Notes: generated by a model not told the origin, from the sequence alone. A DNA stretch of 64,000 bases from JAAZZIT01 sp964480525 (GCA_964480525.1 CAYZOV010000002.1:55338-119337), one strand, 5' to 3'. Counted from the first letter of the stretch, positions 34,833-43,681 are shown. Numbers and translations are program-made.

Positions 34833-35477
34833 ATGGACACGATTATTTCTGCGTCTTTGCTTGGTGCAAACCTTGCGGACTTAAAAAATGAAATGAAAAA
34901 AGCCGAAATCGGTGGGGTTGATTGGCTTCATTTTGACGTTATGGACGGCTGTTTTGTGGATAATATCAGCTTCGGTCTGCCTGTTTTAAAGTGCATTGAC
35001 AAGGAAACCGATATGTTTTTGGACGTTCATTTGATGATTGAAAATCCCGAAAAATACGTTGAAAAGTTCTGCGATTTTGGGGGGGATTTGGTAAATTTTC
35101 ATATTGAAGCCACAAATTGTCCTGAAAAATGTATTCAAATGATTAAATCTAAGGGCAAAATGGTTGGAATTTCCATAAAGCCTGACACCCCAATTCAAAC
35201 CGTTTTGCCATATCTTGATAAAATTGACATGGTGCTTGTCATGACGGTTGAACCCGGCTTCGGCGGTCAGTCCTTTATGAACAGCACGGTTGACAAAATC
35301 AGGGAGCTTCGCGAGGAAATAACACGACGTAACCTGAACGTTCACGTTCAGGTGGACGGCGGAATCAACGCCAAAACCTGCGAAATTGTAAAAAATGCAG
35401 GGGCTGATGTGCTGGTTTCGGGTTCGTATATTTTTGGTGCAGCCGAACTTGGGGAAGCCGTTATGTCACTTCGCTAA
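34833..35477 (+). CDS. rpe: Ribulose-phosphate 3-epimerase
   Basis: 214 aa, near-standard length. SASLLGANLADL, HFDVMDGCFVDNISFG with catalytic Asp, LDVHLMIENPEKY, MTVEPGFGGQSFM and VQVDGGINAKT carry the metal and phosphate ligands of the TIM-barrel enzyme. It interconverts ribulose-5-phosphate and xylulose-5-phosphate in the pentose phosphate pathway, which also links arabinose and xylose use. The last 17 bases overlap the end of mecA on the other strand, with no terminator between. Confidence 0.96.
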   Translation: MDTIISASLLGANLADLKNEMKKAEIGGVDWLHFDVMDGCFVDNISFGLPVLKCIDKETDMFLDVHLMIENPEKYVEKFCDFGGDLVNFHIEATNCPEKCIQMIKSKGKMVGISIKPDTPIQTVLPYLDKIDMVLVMTVEPGFGGQSFMNSTVDKIRELREEITRRNLNVHVQVDGGINAKTCEIVKNAGADVLVSGSYIFGAAELGEAVMSLR

Positions 35478-36003
35478 GGACTTCCAGAGCGTTGTTTTTT
35501 ATAATCAACGTCCAATTTTCCGTGTGTTCTTCAGTTTGAAACAGCAGAAATTCCTCATCACTAACTTTTTTGAAGTTTTCAACAACCAAAGAAGTAAAAT
35601 CCTTACAGAAGTTTCGTGAATTTTCAATTAAAACTCTAAATTTGCTTGGACAATTTTTGCAACAGTAGAGCGAGCTTTTATATGTTTTGTTAATCTCTTT
35701 AAGCTTTTTGGCAAATTCAAAAAGCTTGAGGGGATTTTCTGTTTCTATAATTAAATATGATGTTGTGTTTTTGCTTTTTTTGTTGGAAAAATAAAGAATA
35801 CAGCCGTTTTCCCCTAAGTCAAAAATTTCCACATAAACATTTTTTGCAAAATTCTCCCCAAAATAGTTATAAATCATAGAAAAAAACAGCTTCGTAGACA
35901 AATCTTCGGTTTGCAAGCTTTCAAATGACACGCCAAAATGTTCCATCTCCTTGAATGAAATATGAACTTTCATTGTACTTTCGCTTAGTTTCACAATTTC
36001 CAC
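35461..36003 (-). CDS. mecA: MecA-like adaptor for ClpC
   Basis: 180 aa from a GTG with GGGGG 7 nt upstream. The N-terminal domain (MEIVKLSESTMKVHISFKE) and a C-terminal domain ending near FLLFQTEEHTENWTLIIK match MecA-family adaptors, joined by a Ser/Lys-rich linker. MecA presents substrates to ClpC for degradation and helps assemble the protease. It carries several Cys (YCCKNC) in its middle, unusual for this family. A terminator-like hairpin and a long structured-looking leader lie upstream. Confidence 0.8.
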   Translation of the reverse strand: MEIVKLSESTMKVHISFKEMEHFGVSFESLQTEDLSTKLFFSMIYNYFGENFAKNVYVEIFDLGENGCILYFSNKKSKNTTSYLIIETENPLKLFEFAKKLKEINKTYKSSLYCCKNCPSKFRVLIENSRNFCKDFTSLVVENFKKVSDEEFLLFQTEEHTENWTLIIKNNALEVLSEVT

Positions 36004-36015
36004 AAAATTCCCCCT

Positions 36016-36045
36016 AAAAAAAGTCCCTGCGAAAACACAGGGACT
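36016..36045 (-). terminator. Terminator-like hairpin at the mecA leader end
   Basis: Minus strand: AGTCCCTG and CAGGGACT form an 8-bp stem with an 8-nt loop, then a run of seven T that ends 2 nt before the GGGGG ribosome site. It could end an upstream RNA or attenuate mecA. Confidence 0.72.
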
Positions 36046-36190
36046 AATCTATTTCACGAACCACAGAAATGCCAAAACAAAAGCTCCCCTATGGGCAAAA
36101 ATGCCACTTTTTGCTTTGCAAAAAACCGAAATTTTTTGACTTTCTCTCGGCTCGTTACTACATATTATTCCGCCAAAACGCAAGGTTTAC
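36016..36190 (-). promoter_or_regulatory. Candidate structured leader or small RNA before mecA
   Basis: On the minus strand, GCAAAAA can pair either with an upstream TTTTTGC or with a downstream TTTTTGC (hairpin in 36090-36125), so two folds exclude each other. A CCGA/TCGG stem lies further upstream. The region ends in a terminator hairpin just before the mecA ribosome site. I cannot match it to a known riboswitch; a TTGCGT-17-TAGTAA promoter-like pair upstream is weak. Confidence 0.4.
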
Positions 36191-36248
36191 ACGAATAAAT
36201 TTCTGGCAAAAAAATGTGAAAAATTAAATCCAACACCAAAATTTTTAC

Positions 36249-36281
36249 AAAAAAAGGACTTGCTTCACCAAAAGCAAGTCC
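36249..36281 (-). terminator. Terminator of the 213-aa lipoprotein gene
   Basis: Minus strand: GGACTTGCTT and AAGCAAGTCC pair over 10 bp around a 6-nt loop, then seven T. Confidence 0.9.
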
Positions 36282-36296
36282 GATTTTTCTTAGAAA

Positions 36297-36938
36297 TTAT
36301 TTATATTCGATTGAGAGAACGTTGAAGTATGGTGTTGCTTTCGTTTCGTCTGTGTTGTCCCAACCGAGAGCCGTAACTGTGATTGTTGAGCCTTCGGCAA
36401 TGTCAACTTCAACTTCGAGGTTTTCGTCGGTCCACATAACTTCACATTCATCAGTTTTCAAACCAATGTCATCAGATGTGTCGTCTTCAGTACCCATTTT
36501 ATCAACAGTTATGTCCCATGTAACAGCGGCGCCGATAACAGCGTGCCAATCATTGTTGCCGTCTTTGTCGGTTACACAGAATTTAAATGTGCAATAATCG
36601 TTCCAGTACGCTGCGTCTGTTCCCTCAACGCCGATTGGTTCAAAAGTGATAACAGCCTTTGTTACGTCGGCAGGAGCAGGTTCGGAAGTGAATGGCTCGT
36701 TATAGCTAACGCCTGCGAGCGCTTCTCTTGGTTCGTCAACAGGGTCATCAACAGGTTCGTCTTCAATCGGGTCTGTTTCCGCAGGAGTTGTAGTTGTTTC
36801 TGCTGTTGTTGTAGTAGCAGCAGTTGTAGTTGTTGTAGTTGTTTCCTCGGAGCTGTCCTCTTTGTCGCCGCAAGCTGTGAACAATCCAACAGACATTGTA
36901 AGTGCAAGAGCGATAGCTGAAATTTTTTTCATTGACAT
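36297..36938 (-). CDS. Thr-rich lipoprotein with a beta-domain shared with its neighbour
   Basis: 213 aa. Lipobox FTACG (Cys about 23), then a Thr-rich run and an acidic Asp/Glu/Pro stretch (about 30-70). The folded part starts VSYNEPFTSEPAP and has YWNDYCTFKFCVTD, AVTWDITVDKMG and ITVTALGWDNTD, which align with the next gene (37107-37790). No known family is certain; the fold is probably a beta-sandwich, perhaps carbohydrate-binding. Codon use (ACA for Thr) points to strong expression. The first ATG is used because AGGAGG is 8 nt from it. Confidence 0.7.
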   Translation of the reverse strand: MSMKKISAIALALTMSVGLFTACGDKEDSSEETTTTTTTAATTTTAETTTTPAETDPIEDEPVDDPVDEPREALAGVSYNEPFTSEPAPADVTKAVITFEPIGVEGTDAAYWNDYCTFKFCVTDKDGNNDWHAVIGAAVTWDITVDKMGTEDDTSDDIGLKTDECEVMWTDENLEVEVDIAEGSTITVTALGWDNTDETKATPYFNVLSIEYK

Positions 36939-36969
36939 ATGTATGTCCTCCTATCAATAGTATAAACAC

Positions 36970-36998
36970 ATTTTAACAAATATCATCTGTAATTTCAA
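36970..36998 (-). promoter_or_regulatory. Promoter of the 213-aa lipoprotein gene
   Basis: Minus strand: TTGAAA (36993-36998), 17-bp spacer, TAAAAT (36970-36975). Confidence 0.78.
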
Positions 36999-37056
36999 TA
37001 GCTAATTTGCACAAAACCTCTGCATAAAATTGTGCGGTTTAACTAAAACAACCCAC

Positions 37057-37083
37057 AAAAAAAGACCTCCCGAAAGGGAAGTC
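37057..37083 (-). terminator. Terminator of the wall-anchored paralogue
   Basis: Minus strand: GACTTCCC and GGGAGGTC pair with one wobble around a TTTC loop, then TTTTTTT. Confidence 0.88.
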
Positions 37084-37106
37084 CTTTTTATAGATTTAAG
37101 TATAAA

Positions 37107-37790
37107 TTACTTTCTCTTCTTAGTAGCAACTACTGCAGCGCCTGAAACAGCAAGACCTGCAAGAGCGATACCAGCAAGACCTGTGCTTGTGTTGTCGTCC
37201 TTAGGAGCTGTGTCGCCGTCTGTAGATGGTGTTTCGTCTGTTGAAGGTGCGTCTGTTGAAGGATCGTTAGCGCTGATACCCATGTCAAAATCAACACCGG
37301 TCATGTCAACCTTGAAGTAAGGTTCGTCTGGGTTTGAATCCCAACCAAGAGCAATAACTTCTACTGTTGAACCAGCTGTTACGTCATATTCGAGAACGCA
37401 GTCTTCTGAGCAGTCACCCCACATAACGTTTTCAAATTCAGCAGTTGTAAACTTAGTGTCGTCTGTGTCGTCGTCAGGTGTACCGTTGTCATCAACAGTA
37501 ACGTCCCATGTTACAGAACCGCCAACTACGCAGTCATATGTCTTGTTGCCGGCAGCGTCTGTGATAGCAATCTTAACACAGCACCAGTCGTTCCAACCAG
37601 CGTTAGGGTTGTTGTCCTGTTCGCCCTGAAGAATACCTGTAAGCGTGATTTTAGCTTTGCCGTCTGCCTTAACTGTAGCCTGGAAAGGTGTGTTGTAGCA
37701 AACTTCTACAGCGTCAGCTGAAGCAACAACCATTGTTGATACTGCCATAGCTGTAGCAGCTACGCCAGCGAGAATTCTTTTAAGTTTCAT
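37107..37790 (-). CDS. Secreted paralogue with a C-terminal surface anchor
   Basis: 227 aa. Signal peptide ends near ASADAVE. The folded domain (VCYNTPFQATVKADGK, GWNDWCCVKIAITD, SVTWDVTVDDNG, VEVIALGWDSNPDEPYFKVD) repeats the pattern of the 36297-36938 protein but keeps two more Cys. An Asp/Ser/Thr-rich linker leads to TSTGLAGIALAGLA, a hydrophobic helix and ATKKRK, a sorting-signal-like end with no LP before the TG. The pair therefore share a domain but use different anchors. Codon bias suggests high expression. Ligand unknown. Confidence 0.72.
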   Translation of the reverse strand: MKLKRILAGVAATAMAVSTMVVASADAVEVCYNTPFQATVKADGKAKITLTGILQGEQDNNPNAGWNDWCCVKIAITDAAGNKTYDCVVGGSVTWDVTVDDNGTPDDDTDDTKFTTAEFENVMWGDCSEDCVLEYDVTAGSTVEVIALGWDSNPDEPYFKVDMTGVDFDMGISANDPSTDAPSTDETPSTDGDTAPKDDNTSTGLAGIALAGLAVSGAAVVATKKRK

Positions 37791-37825
37791 AATTAAAACT
37801 TCCTTTCAAAATATTTTATACTTAT

Positions 37826-37854
37826 ATTTTACAAAAAATCGATTACATTTACAA
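37826..37854 (-). promoter_or_regulatory. Promoter of the wall-anchored paralogue
   Basis: Minus strand: TTGTAA (37849-37854), 17-bp spacer, TAAAAT (37826-37831). The A/T-rich stretch from here to 38018 contains no other feature I can support. Confidence 0.75.
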
Positions 37855-38018
37855 GATGATAATTGTACAAAATTTGCCCGAGTTTCTTATACAACTTGCA
37901 CAATTATTACATATTTTTATCACTTTTCTATCAAATATCAACCTAAGTCAATGAAATTTAACGTTTTTTCAGTCAAAAATCAAGCCAAAATTATTCAATA
38001 AAATATAAAAATATGAAA

Positions 38019-38780
38019 CTATCCTTGTTTCTTTTTTTGCATTTTTGCGCAGATTTTTACCGCAAATTTTTTAGTAACAAGGCGTTGAGCAAACACGCTG
38101 AGTTTCATAATTGTCAGCGGAACAATAATTGTTTTGCCTTTGAACATTTTTTTTACGGCGTATTCGGCACATTTTTGCGAAGATATGGATTTAATGTTAA
38201 ATTTTACACCCGCAACGGCATTGAATTCGGTGTCAACAGGTCCCGGACACAACGCACCCACATAAACGTGGCTGTTTTCTTCCTTTAATTCTTGGGAAAT
38301 GCCCATTGTAAGGCTTGTAACGTAGGCTTTTGTGGCATAATATGTCGCCATATACGGACCTGCGGGCATTAAACCTGCCGACGAAGCCACATTTAAAATA
38401 CGTCCCTCGTCTTTTTCCTTAAAATCTTTTAAGAAAATTTTGGTAAGTGTGTGCAAAGCCTTGACATTTACGTCAATCATTGACAGTTCTTTGTTAATGT
38501 CGGTTTGAGTAAATTCACCAAAATCGCCAAATCCTGCACAATTTACCAAAATATTTACGTCTTTGTCCTTAACTTTGTTGTACAATTCAACACAATTTTC
38601 GGTTGAACTCAAATCTGCCGTTATAACCTGAGCGTTTTTCAGCTGTTTTTTCAGTTCAACCAGCCTGTCCTCACGTCTTGCGCAGAGGATAAGTTCATAG
38701 CCACGCTTGTCAAGTTCACGGGCAATATCTCTGCCGATTCCCGAACTTGCGCCGGTTATTAACGCTATTTTTTCTCTCAT
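38019..38780 (-). CDS. Short-chain dehydrogenase/reductase
   Basis: 253 aa. ALITGASSGIG is the NAD(P)-binding Gly motif, NILVNCAGFGDFG the NNAG-like segment, and YYATKAYVTSL with the Ser upstream (VASSAGL) gives the Ser-Tyr-Lys active site. ELILCARREDRL carries an Arg favouring NADP. SDR enzymes reduce or oxidise carbonyls, and the substrate is unknown. It is monocistronic by position; a weak TTGAAT-17-TAATAT pair lies before it on the minus strand. Confidence 0.88.
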   Translation of the reverse strand: MREKIALITGASSGIGRDIARELDKRGYELILCARREDRLVELKKQLKNAQVITADLSSTENCVELYNKVKDKDVNILVNCAGFGDFGEFTQTDINKELSMIDVNVKALHTLTKIFLKDFKEKDEGRILNVASSAGLMPAGPYMATYYATKAYVTSLTMGISQELKEENSHVYVGALCPGPVDTEFNAVAGVKFNIKSISSQKCAEYAVKKMFKGKTIIVPLTIMKLSVFAQRLVTKKFAVKICAKMQKKKQG

Positions 38781-38905
38781 AAATTACTCCTTTTGGAAAA
38801 TAAAAGTATACAAGTTAATATTACCATATATATAATGTATATTCAACATGATATTTGAAAATTTTCTGAAATTTAGTAAAATGTGTTGCTAATGTCCGCT
38901 TATTA

Positions 38906-38934
38906 TTGACAAAACTTTCAAAAGGTACTATAAT
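38906..38934 (+). promoter_or_regulatory. Promoter of the DUF815 ATPase-GNAT operon
   Basis: TTGACA (38906-38911), 17-bp spacer, TATAAT (38929-38934), full consensus at both hexamers. Confidence 0.88.
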
Positions 38935-38968
38935 TTAAATGTAATTTTTTTATGAAAGAATGGTTTGA

Positions 38969-40174
38969 ATGTTGGAATTTTCGGAATTGAAAAATTTTAA
39001 AAATATGCTTAGTTCTCTTGTTATTTTCAGAAAATTATTGAAAAATGAACTTTTTATCAGCTTGTCCGATTTGCTGGAAATTCTGGACGAAGATACATAC
39101 GAACACGACAAAATCCGTGCTTATTGCGGTTTTGTGGGCATACTGTATAAACATGGTCAGAATCTTACCGAGTATGTTCTGAAAATTGTTTTGGAGGACG
39201 AAAACGACTATGTTTTAAAACGTGGAAGCGGCGAAAAGGCGGGTACGTTTGAAAACGAAAGTCTGGCTAATGAGCTTCTTATTTTGGAAAAAATCGCACA
39301 AATTCCGTGTGAATTTTTTGTTGAAAAAATTAATTACGACGGCTTTTTACCACGTTATGCCACTACAAAGCTTGATTTTTCACAGCTTTATGCACAACGT
39401 TTGCTTAATATTCATAAAATTGGATTTGGAGTATTTTCAACTCATCATGTGTTTGTTATGGGCGAAAATGGGCTTGAACCTGTGGATTTTCCCGACGATA
39501 CAAGGCTTTCGTCACTTTCGGGGTACGAGGACGAACGCAAAGAGGTTATCGACAACACCCTTGCGTTGTTAAATTCAAAACCTGCCAACAATTGCTTGTT
39601 GTACGGCGATTGCGGAACGGGAAAATCTTCCACGGTAAAGGCGATAGCCAACGAGTATAAAAATCAAGGTCTAAGACTTATTGAAATCAAGAAAAAACAG
39701 TTGCACCTTATCCCGAAAATTATCGAAAGAATCGGCAGAAATCCGCTGAAATTCATACTTTTTATCGACGATTTGTCTTTTTCCGAGGACGACGACGATT
39801 ACGCAGCTCTCAAAGCCGCTCTGGAGGGGTCGGTTGCGTCAAGTTCGCCGAACATGGTGATTTATGCCACTTCAAACCGCCGTCACCTTGTCAAAGAAAC
39901 TTTTTCTTCACGTCAAGGGGACGAATTGCACTTTAACGACACCGTTCAGGAACTTATGTCTTTGTCGGAACGTTTTGGGTTGACGGTTACGTTCATGAAA
40001 CCCGACAAGAAACTTTATTTAGATATTGTTAACAAACTTGCACATGACTATGATATAAAAATGTCCCAAGATGAACTTTTTACAAAAGCCGAAGCTTTTG
40101 CACTTTCACGAAGCGGACGTTCGCCAAGATGTGCAAAACAGTTTATCGAACATTTGAAAGGAACTGAACAGTAA
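38969..40174 (+). CDS. DUF815 family AAA-type ATPase
   Basis: 401 aa. An uncharacterised helical N-terminal half (about 1-190) precedes a AAA module: LLYGDCGTGKSSTVKAI (Walker A), KFILFIDDLSFSEDD (Walker B), VIYATSNRRHLV (sensor 1) and RSGRSPRCAKQF (sensor 2). This matches the DUF815 family of stand-alone ATPases of unknown role. The ribosome site is weak (GAAAGAATGG); no other start fits, since an in-frame stop is near. GNAT gene starts 1 bp after its stop. Confidence 0.85.
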   Translation: MLEFSELKNFKNMLSSLVIFRKLLKNELFISLSDLLEILDEDTYEHDKIRAYCGFVGILYKHGQNLTEYVLKIVLEDENDYVLKRGSGEKAGTFENESLANELLILEKIAQIPCEFFVEKINYDGFLPRYATTKLDFSQLYAQRLLNIHKIGFGVFSTHHVFVMGENGLEPVDFPDDTRLSSLSGYEDERKEVIDNTLALLNSKPANNCLLYGDCGTGKSSTVKAIANEYKNQGLRLIEIKKKQLHLIPKIIERIGRNPLKFILFIDDLSFSEDDDDYAALKAALEGSVASSSPNMVIYATSNRRHLVKETFSSRQGDELHFNDTVQELMSLSERFGLTVTFMKPDKKLYLDIVNKLAHDYDIKMSQDELFTKAEAFALSRSGRSPRCAKQFIEHLKGTEQ

Positions 40175-40175
40175 A

Positions 40176-40670
40176 ATGAGTTTTGAAATTATAAAGGTAA
40201 AATCCGAGGAAATTCCTCTTTTGGCACAGCTTGCAAGTGAAATTTGGAATCAGCATTTTCCCCCGATAATAGGGCAGAATCAGGTTGATTATATGGTGGA
40301 AAATTTCCAGTCGGAAAAGGCTATGTTAAAGCAAATTCAACAGGGCTACGAGTATTATTTTATGTGTATCGACGGTGAGAATCAAGGGTATTTCGGGATT
40401 CAACCCCAGTCCGACGGAACGCTGTTTTTGTCAAAACTTTATTTAAGACAGTCCCAAAGAGGGAACGGCTATGCAAGGAAATGTTTTGAGATTATGAAAG
40501 AAATTTGTAGGGAACGTGAATATTCTAAAATTTGGCTGACCGTCAACAAACACAACGACGCAACCATTGAAATTTACAAAAAATTCGGCATGAAAATCAC
40601 AAAAAGTCAGGTTTGCGACATTGGAAACGGCTATGTTATGGACGATTATGTTTTTGAGTATGATATTTAA
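40176..40670 (+). CDS. GNAT family acetyltransferase
   Basis: 164 aa. GYFGIQPQSDGTLFLSKLYLRQSQRGNGYARKCFE holds strand 4 and the acetyl-CoA loop (QRGNGYA, fitting Q/RxxGxG/A), then IWLTVNKHNDATIEIYKKFGM, the GNAT C-terminal pattern. It acetylates an amine of unknown identity. Coupled to the DUF815 gene and ended by a terminator. Confidence 0.88.
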   Translation: MSFEIIKVKSEEIPLLAQLASEIWNQHFPPIIGQNQVDYMVENFQSEKAMLKQIQQGYEYYFMCIDGENQGYFGIQPQSDGTLFLSKLYLRQSQRGNGYARKCFEIMKEICREREYSKIWLTVNKHNDATIEIYKKFGMKITKSQVCDIGNGYVMDDYVFEYDI

Positions 40671-40676
40671 TTTTTT

Positions 40677-40701
40677 ACGCTCACTTTTGTGGGCGTTTTT
40701 T
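40677..40701 (+). terminator. Terminator after the GNAT gene
   Basis: ACGCTCAC and GTGGGCGT pair with one T-G wobble and a TTTT loop, then T-run. Confidence 0.8.
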
Positions 40702-40722
40702 GTGAGATAACCCCCGTGGGAC

Positions 40723-40751
40723 TTTACAATTTTTAAAATTTGTGTTATATT
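40723..40751 (+). promoter_or_regulatory. Promoter of the ABC-F gene
   Basis: TTTACA (40723-40728), 17-bp spacer, TATATT (40746-40751). Confidence 0.6.
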
Positions 40752-40782
40752 TATCTTAATTGTAAAACGTGAGGAGCATTTT

Positions 40783-42720
40783 ATGGTACTGAGTATCGAA
40801 AATTTGTATAAATATTTTAACGGCGAAGCCCTTTTGAAAGACGTAAACGTCACAATTGAGGACAACGACCGTATTGGTTTGATTGGGCGAAACGGTTGCG
40901 GAAAATCTACGTTGTTGAAAATTATCACAGGCATGGAGAATTTTGACAAAACGCCCGACGGCAAAGGAAGTGTTTCGCTGTCGAACAACGTGACTGTCGG
41001 ATTTTTGCAACAGAACAGCGGGCTTGACAATTTTTGTACAATTGGCGAAGAAATGAAAAAGCCGTTTGCACAGCTTATTGAAATTTTAGAAAAAATGAAA
41101 GAATATGAACAAAAAATGCCTTTGGTAAAGGGCGCTGAGTTTGAAAAAATGTCAAACGAATACGCCGAACTTTGTTCGTATTTTGAAGCGAGGGACGGAT
41201 ATAACATAAATGTTAAAATCAATACTATATTAAATGGTATGGGTTTTGGCGACAAAGGGCGTGACAGGGTTATTCACACCCTTAGCGGTGGGGAAAAAAC
41301 CCGTCTTGCTATGGCTAAGCTTCTTTTGGAAGAACCGAATTTGCTTATTCTTGACGAGCCGACAAACCACCTTGATTTTGAAACTTTGATGTGGCTTGAG
41401 GACTATTTAAAGTCGTACAAAGGTGCGATTTTGATTGTTTCACATGACAGATATTTTCTGAACAAACTTTGCAATAAAATATGGGAAATTTCCGCAAAAA
41501 AACTTGTGGCGTACAGGGGCGATTATTCATCGTATCTTGTGCAAAAAGAAATGAACACCGCCCGCCAAATTAAGGAATATGAAGCGCAACAAAAGGAAAT
41601 CGCAAAACTTGAAGATTATATTGCACGAAACAAGGTTCGTGCTTCGACGGCTGTACAGGCGAAGAGCAGGGAAAAGATTCTTGAAAAAATGGAAATTTTG
41701 GAAAAACCCGAAACATACGAAAAACCACCTAAAATCAAACTTGAATACGACATTGCACCGCCAAAGGAAGTGCTTGTTGTCAACGGTTGCGAAGTTGTGG
41801 TCGGTGAGGGCGAAAAGAAGAAAGTGCTTATCGAAAATTTTGATTTTAACGTCAGACGTGGGGAAAAAGTTGCGATTGTGGGCGCAAACGGTATCGGAAA
41901 AACTTCGATTTTAAAGCTTATTCAGGGAATTATTCCACATGAAAAGGGCAAAATCAACTGGGCAAACAATGTTAAAATCGCTTATTTTGAACAGGAAAAC
42001 ACCGAACTAAACATTCACAACACGGTTATGGAAGAACTTCACCGCCGTTTTCCAAGACTTAGCGATTTGGAAATCCGAAAGGTTTTGGGAAGCGTTTTGC
42101 TTAACGGGGAAAATGTTTTCAAACCGGTGGGCGTCATAAGCGGCGGCGAACGTGCTAAGCTGTGTTTTGCAATTATGATGTTAAAACGTGGCAATGTTTT
42201 GGTGCTTGACGAACCGACAAACCACCTTGACCTTGCGACGAAAGAAGTTTTGGAAGAAGCGTTGGAAAAATATGACGGAACCATAATTTTGGTTTCTCAC
42301 GACAGATATTTGCTTAACAAAATTTCCACCAGAACCGTTGAGGTTTCGCATAACACGGCGACTTCGTTTGACGGGAATTTCGACGCTTATCTTGAAAACA
42401 AAAAGGCTTTGTCCGATATGGCGCAAAAGGAAATTTTTGCAAAAAAACAAGAAGAACAACTGCAGAAAACTCAAGAATCCAAGCAAAAACAGTACCGCAC
42501 AAAGGAACAACGTGCTTTGGACGCAAAACGAAAGCTTAGGGTTAAAAAATTGGAAAACGAAATTGAACAGATTGAAACGGAAATTTCACAGCTTGAAAAG
42601 GAAATTTCTTCTCCCGAAATTGCGTCCGATTATGAAATTATGAAAGAAAAATGCTTGAATCTTGAAAACCTGAAAAACGTTCTTAATGAAAAAATGGACG
42701 AATGGGCGCAACTGGGATAA
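40783..42720 (+). CDS. ABC-F ATPase acting on ribosomes
   Basis: 645 aa with two ATPase domains and no membrane segments. First: IGRNGCGKSTLLKII, LSGGEKTRLAMAKLL, LLILDEPTNHLDFETLMWLEDY, VSHDRYFLNKL. Second: VGANGIGKTSILKLI, ISGGERAKLCFAIMM, VLVLDEPTNHLDLATK, VSHDRYLLNKI. A charged linker (about 240-310) and a Lys/Glu/Gln-rich coiled coil (about 540-640) match ABC-F translation factors such as EttA/Uup/YfmR types. They bind the ribosomal E site; some protect against antibiotics. Which subfamily is not decided. Confidence 0.92.
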   Translation: MVLSIENLYKYFNGEALLKDVNVTIEDNDRIGLIGRNGCGKSTLLKIITGMENFDKTPDGKGSVSLSNNVTVGFLQQNSGLDNFCTIGEEMKKPFAQLIEILEKMKEYEQKMPLVKGAEFEKMSNEYAELCSYFEARDGYNINVKINTILNGMGFGDKGRDRVIHTLSGGEKTRLAMAKLLLEEPNLLILDEPTNHLDFETLMWLEDYLKSYKGAILIVSHDRYFLNKLCNKIWEISAKKLVAYRGDYSSYLVQKEMNTARQIKEYEAQQKEIAKLEDYIARNKVRASTAVQAKSREKILEKMEILEKPETYEKPPKIKLEYDIAPPKEVLVVNGCEVVVGEGEKKKVLIENFDFNVRRGEKVAIVGANGIGKTSILKLIQGIIPHEKGKINWANNVKIAYFEQENTELNIHNTVMEELHRRFPRLSDLEIRKVLGSVLLNGENVFKPVGVISGGERAKLCFAIMMLKRGNVLVLDEPTNHLDLATKEVLEEALEKYDGTIILVSHDRYLLNKISTRTVEVSHNTATSFDGNFDAYLENKKALSDMAQKEIFAKKQEEQLQKTQESKQKQYRTKEQRALDAKRKLRVKKLENEIEQIETEISQLEKEISSPEIASDYEIMKEKCLNLENLKNVLNEKMDEWAQLG

Positions 42721-42776
42721 TCCCACTTTTAAGGTTAAAAACACAAAAATTTTCTGTGCAATTTGCAAAAAAAATC

Positions 42777-42805
42777 TTGACAATGGCGTTTTAATATGGT
42801 ATATT
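42777..42805 (+). promoter_or_regulatory. Promoter of the AraC-family gene at 42855
   Basis: TTGACA (42777-42782), 17-bp spacer, TATATT (42800-42805). No clear terminator lies between the ABC-F stop and this promoter. Confidence 0.8.
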
Positions 42806-42854
42806 TAATGTAAGAATATGAAACAGTCTTTTTCTAATTTCAGGAGGTGCAAAA

Positions 42855-43676
42855 ATGACTGAATTTTCCTATCCGATTCTGAATGAAGAAGTTGATTTGC
42901 CTTTTTATGTAACGGGCATTGGCGCAATTGATACCGAATGGCACGTTAAACGTGACGAGGGTTTTGTGTATAACCAGATTATTTACTGCGTGAGAGGTCA
43001 GGGAAAACTGTTCCTTGACGGTCAGGAATATGTTATCGAAGCCGGAAAAGGGTTCTTTTTGCCAAAGGGCGTTCCTCATGAGTATTACGCTACGCAGGAT
43101 ATTTGGGAAAATCACTGGGTTTCGTTTGACGGGTACGCTGTTGAGGACTTGTTAAAAACCATAAAATTCGACAAGGCAAAGGTGTTTGAAATATCCAGCC
43201 TTTCTTCCGTGGACGCAATGTTCAAAAAAATGTTGTATTTGTTGAAAACCAACTATTTTTACAGCGGTTTTCAATGTTCGTCAATGTTTTACCAATTTTT
43301 ACTGGAGCTTCACCGTTATGTAAATCTCCAGTCGTCGCCTAACGAAAGCTTTAAAATTAAACAGCTTCAGCCTGTTGTGGATTATATCGATAACAATTTC
43401 AGAAACAATATCGAACTTAAAGACCTTGCGGAAACGGTGGATTTGTCACCGCAGTATTTGTGCAGACTTTTTAAGGAATGTTTTAATTTAAGACCGTTTG
43501 AATACCTTGCTCGCAAGCGTATTCAAGAAGCGAAAAATCTCCTTATTGAGGGCAACAAAACCATTAACGACATTGCGTTGGAGATTGGTTATTGCGATTG
43601 CAGCTATTTCTGTGCGGTTTTCAAAAAACACGAAATGCTTTCTCCGGCGGAATTCAGAACGCTTCACAAAAGATAA
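42855..43676 (+). CDS. AraC-family regulator with cupin sensor
   Basis: 273 aa. Residues about 15-155 form a cupin: GQGKLFLDGQEYVIEAGKGFFLPKGVPHEY. The C-terminal HTH pair is VDLSPQYLCRLFKECFN and INDIALEIGYCDCSYFCAVFKK, ending LSPAEFRTLHKR. Likely a sugar-responsive activator. No sugar operon adjoins it; target unknown. RBS CAGGAGGTG. The gene is flanked by its own promoter and a terminator. Confidence 0.88.
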   Translation: MTEFSYPILNEEVDLPFYVTGIGAIDTEWHVKRDEGFVYNQIIYCVRGQGKLFLDGQEYVIEAGKGFFLPKGVPHEYYATQDIWENHWVSFDGYAVEDLLKTIKFDKAKVFEISSLSSVDAMFKKMLYLLKTNYFYSGFQCSSMFYQFLLELHRYVNLQSSPNESFKIKQLQPVVDYIDNNFRNNIELKDLAETVDLSPQYLCRLFKECFNLRPFEYLARKRIQEAKNLLIEGNKTINDIALEIGYCDCSYFCAVFKKHEMLSPAEFRTLHKR

Positions 43677-43681
43677 ACAAA

